Assembly: GCF_026262505.1 (NCBI RefSeq)
Contig: NC_067205.1
Span: forward strand, 6,076,001-6,140,000
Reading direction: 5' to 3'
DNA length: 64,000 bases
Origin: Trichomonas vaginalis G3
Lineage: Eukaryota; Parabasalia; Trichomonadida; Trichomonadidae
Below the pieces are notes generated by a model. The model was given only the letters and a program-made list of their open reading frames with translations. It ran no database searches and had not been told where the DNA came from. Of this stretch, positions 62,609 through 64,000 are shown piece by piece (the first letter of the stretch is position 1; each line of letters opens with the position of its first letter). A program made the position numbers and the translations under genes.

Positions 62609-62983
62609 ATGGAAGAACTTGGAATGCAAGAAAGACTTGACGAGGCAATTTACCTCATTGAACTTAACGACTGCGTAAAAGACTACTTGCGCAAGGTCAT
62701 GAAGCCCAAGGTCAAGTTTACCACTATTTCTGGAAGGTCTACACTTCAGCTCGAGACTTCGACTGGAATTCCAATTCAAATACCAGACGGGACAGCCTAC
62801 GATGGCATAAAGGACGCCAAAAGAGAAGCTCTTGTTAAGTTCCTAAACAAACGTCCTTGGATAAAAATACCAATCAAGGAGAACCCCCTACCCCATATGA
62901 AATTGGCAATTCAGTCTCTCCTTCACTTCTATGGTCAACCATTCTTTATAACTACAGAAGGCGACATTCAGCCAGTTCAGTAA
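62609..62983 (+). CDS. Maverick II 124-residue protein
   Basis: MEELGMQERLDEAIYLIELN..., with TGIPIQIPDGTAYDGIKDAK and FFITTEGDIQPVQ at the end. Counterpart of 26962-27325. Domain unrecognised. Followed by a run that precedes the convergent gene. Confidence 0.7.
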   Translation: MEELGMQERLDEAIYLIELNDCVKDYLRKVMKPKVKFTTISGRSTLQLETSTGIPIQIPDGTAYDGIKDAKREALVKFLNKRPWIKIPIKENPLPHMKLAIQSLLHFYGQPFFITTEGDIQPVQ

Positions 62984-63096
62984 ACATCTCATTTTAACTC
63001 ACTTTTTTATGTTTTTTGTGAAAGTGTCAAAAATAAATTGTTTTCATGAGTTTTCTACGATGTGAGAAAAAATGTTATTTTCTAATATCTTCACAT

Positions 63097-63957
63097 TCAA
63101 TACTTTTTCAGCACTTTTCCGTAGTTATATATGAAAGACAATTCGAGATAAAAGTCATAGTACAATGGAATAATATGTTGCACACCATTTGTTGTGAACC
63201 AAACTTGAAAGTCAGAGAAACTTTTACTAGGTGGTTCGTAGAATTTAGAAGCAAAGTCATAAAGGTCCTTACCAATACATAGAAAACTATTGTTGCTTGA
63301 ACTGAAACTTGCATGACACATAACATTTTGAGGGTCAAACACGTTTCTATAAACCATCAAATCTGCTGGTGGAAGTATAAATTTAAATGGACCATCTGGT
63401 GGTAATGGTTCGTTCTGGTTTAGTAACCGAAGAAATTGTGCCCAAGAACGTTTGTCTACTTCCCAAAATAAAAACTCTGTATCTCTTGGAGGGTTAATTT
63501 CAATCTTTTGAAATGAAACGGTGGAGTTCATCTTGTCATATTCTAGTTTCAGATAGTATGTTCCATTTAGTAAAGAGTCGTATTTTTCTTGAAATTCCCA
63601 ATAATATTTGTTCATTTGAGTTTGAAAGTCATCTAGAGTTTTCTCAAGACTTTCGTCTGAACGAACTGTAAAGATTCTCATTTCGTCAAATTTGTCTATT
63701 AGACCATCAGGACCTTCATACTGCCCATGAAAATATACTGCGAACATAAATGCGTTAGTTCTATTTGAAAACAAAACTCTTCTAAATCCTATTGCCTTTG
63801 CATCTGAAGGACTTTGAAGCCAACGAATTGGATAGTCAAACCTGTATGCTCGGGATGAAATTTCTTCATCTGAAATAGTCCTACCAGCATTTGTAAAGAT
63901 ATAATCTAACGGTTTTGTATCTGCTACTTTTGTTCTTTGTTTTTCAACCTGAAGCAT
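63097..63957 (-). CDS. Maverick II 286-residue protein (MLQVEKQRTK family)
   Basis: One open frame. Shares RFDYPIRWL, AIGFRRVLF, FSDFQVWFTTNGVQHIIPLY and ELSFIYNY with the protein at 34759-35607, so the family has at least two members per element. The N-terminus TKPLDYIFTNAGR is conserved. Function unknown; possibly structural (inference). Confidence 0.75.
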   Translation of the reverse strand: MLQVEKQRTKVADTKPLDYIFTNAGRTISDEEISSRAYRFDYPIRWLQSPSDAKAIGFRRVLFSNRTNAFMFAVYFHGQYEGPDGLIDKFDEMRIFTVRSDESLEKTLDDFQTQMNKYYWEFQEKYDSLLNGTYYLKLEYDKMNSTVSFQKIEINPPRDTEFLFWEVDKRSWAQFLRLLNQNEPLPPDGPFKFILPPADLMVYRNVFDPQNVMCHASFSSSNNSFLCIGKDLYDFASKFYEPPSKSFSDFQVWFTTNGVQHIIPLYYDFYLELSFIYNYGKVLKKY

Positions 63958-64000
63958 TTAATATATGTAAAAATATATTGTTTTAAAATGGTATGCCATT

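Larger units (their letters stand above)
49701..64000. mobile_element. Maverick/Polinton fossil, copy II (left part; continues past window)
   Basis: Starts at the terminal repeat (AAAAAGGTAGTGGGGC) inserted in the MITE copy. Parts in the window: 1,096-residue coiled-coil protein, major capsid, small proteins, minor capsid, D5-like helicase, packaging ATPase, KilA-N protein, further small proteins. Its order matches copy I from about 55060 onward. In the window it looks mostly whole, with about two or three breaks. The right half (expected polymerase, integrase, fibre, methyltransferase) lies outside. Similarity to copy I indicates a young family. Confidence 0.93.

Overview
The window looks like a repeat-rich segment of the Trichomonas vaginalis genome. 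The evidence is a very AT-rich background, a Tvmar1-type mariner, two Maverick/Polinton fossils with trichomonad-type gene sets, glycine-rich surface-protein genes, a BEACH/WD40 family pseudogene and its partial duplicate, stop codons running into TAAA polyadenylation-like signals, and TCAYTW initiator motifs just upstream of one start codon. The host's own genes here are few and mostly broken. I found no rRNA or tRNA gene.

Layout. 1-3.9 kb: the 3' end of an unrecognised gene, a broken glycine-rich gene with Tvmar1 inserted exactly at its end, and a small hypothetical gene. 3.9-13.8 kb: the most unusual part. Four clusters of long hairpins (about 4.0-4.8, 6.4-6.9, 7.2-8.6 and 12.9-13.3 kb) surround one intact gene, which encodes an IS5/Harbinger-type DDE transposase fused to a ubiquitin-specific protease, and a roughly 300-bp sequence that can fold into a multibranched structure. 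In two clusters (and again at 40.4 kb) two hairpin classes alternate, A (about 57-69 bp) and B (about 46-58 bp). Arm sequences differ between hairpins but match within each hairpin. The 7.2-8.3 kb cluster is GC-rich and repeats every ~120 bp.

14-18 kb: a partial duplicate of a BEACH/WD40 gene, split by a 1,040-bp element with TTAA target duplications; a second, inverted, incomplete copy of that element lies upstream. 18.7-37.4 kb: Maverick copy I, incomplete and with many breaks, ending at its right terminus. 37.4-49.7 kb: a host-like island between the two Mavericks. It holds a hAT-like MITE, a methionine-free beta-helix-type fragment, a 2.58-kb element with terminal inverted repeats that carries an A-B-A hairpin trio, a nearly full-length BEACH/WD40 pseudogene and a 5'-truncated glycine-rich gene. 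An ~833-bp direct repeat lies at both edges of the island, each copy abutting a Maverick terminus. 49.7-64 kb: the left part of Maverick copy II, mostly whole, running off the window.

The two Mavericks share the order minor capsid, D5-like helicase, packaging ATPase, KilA-N protein and small proteins. Copy II also shows the major capsid protein; copy I also shows polymerase B remains, integrase, a tail-fibre-like protein and an adenine methyltransferase. The best candidates for something undescribed are the alternating hairpin arrays with matched-arm divergence and the transposase-deubiquitinase fusion lying among them. All calls come from reading the sequence; no database search was run.
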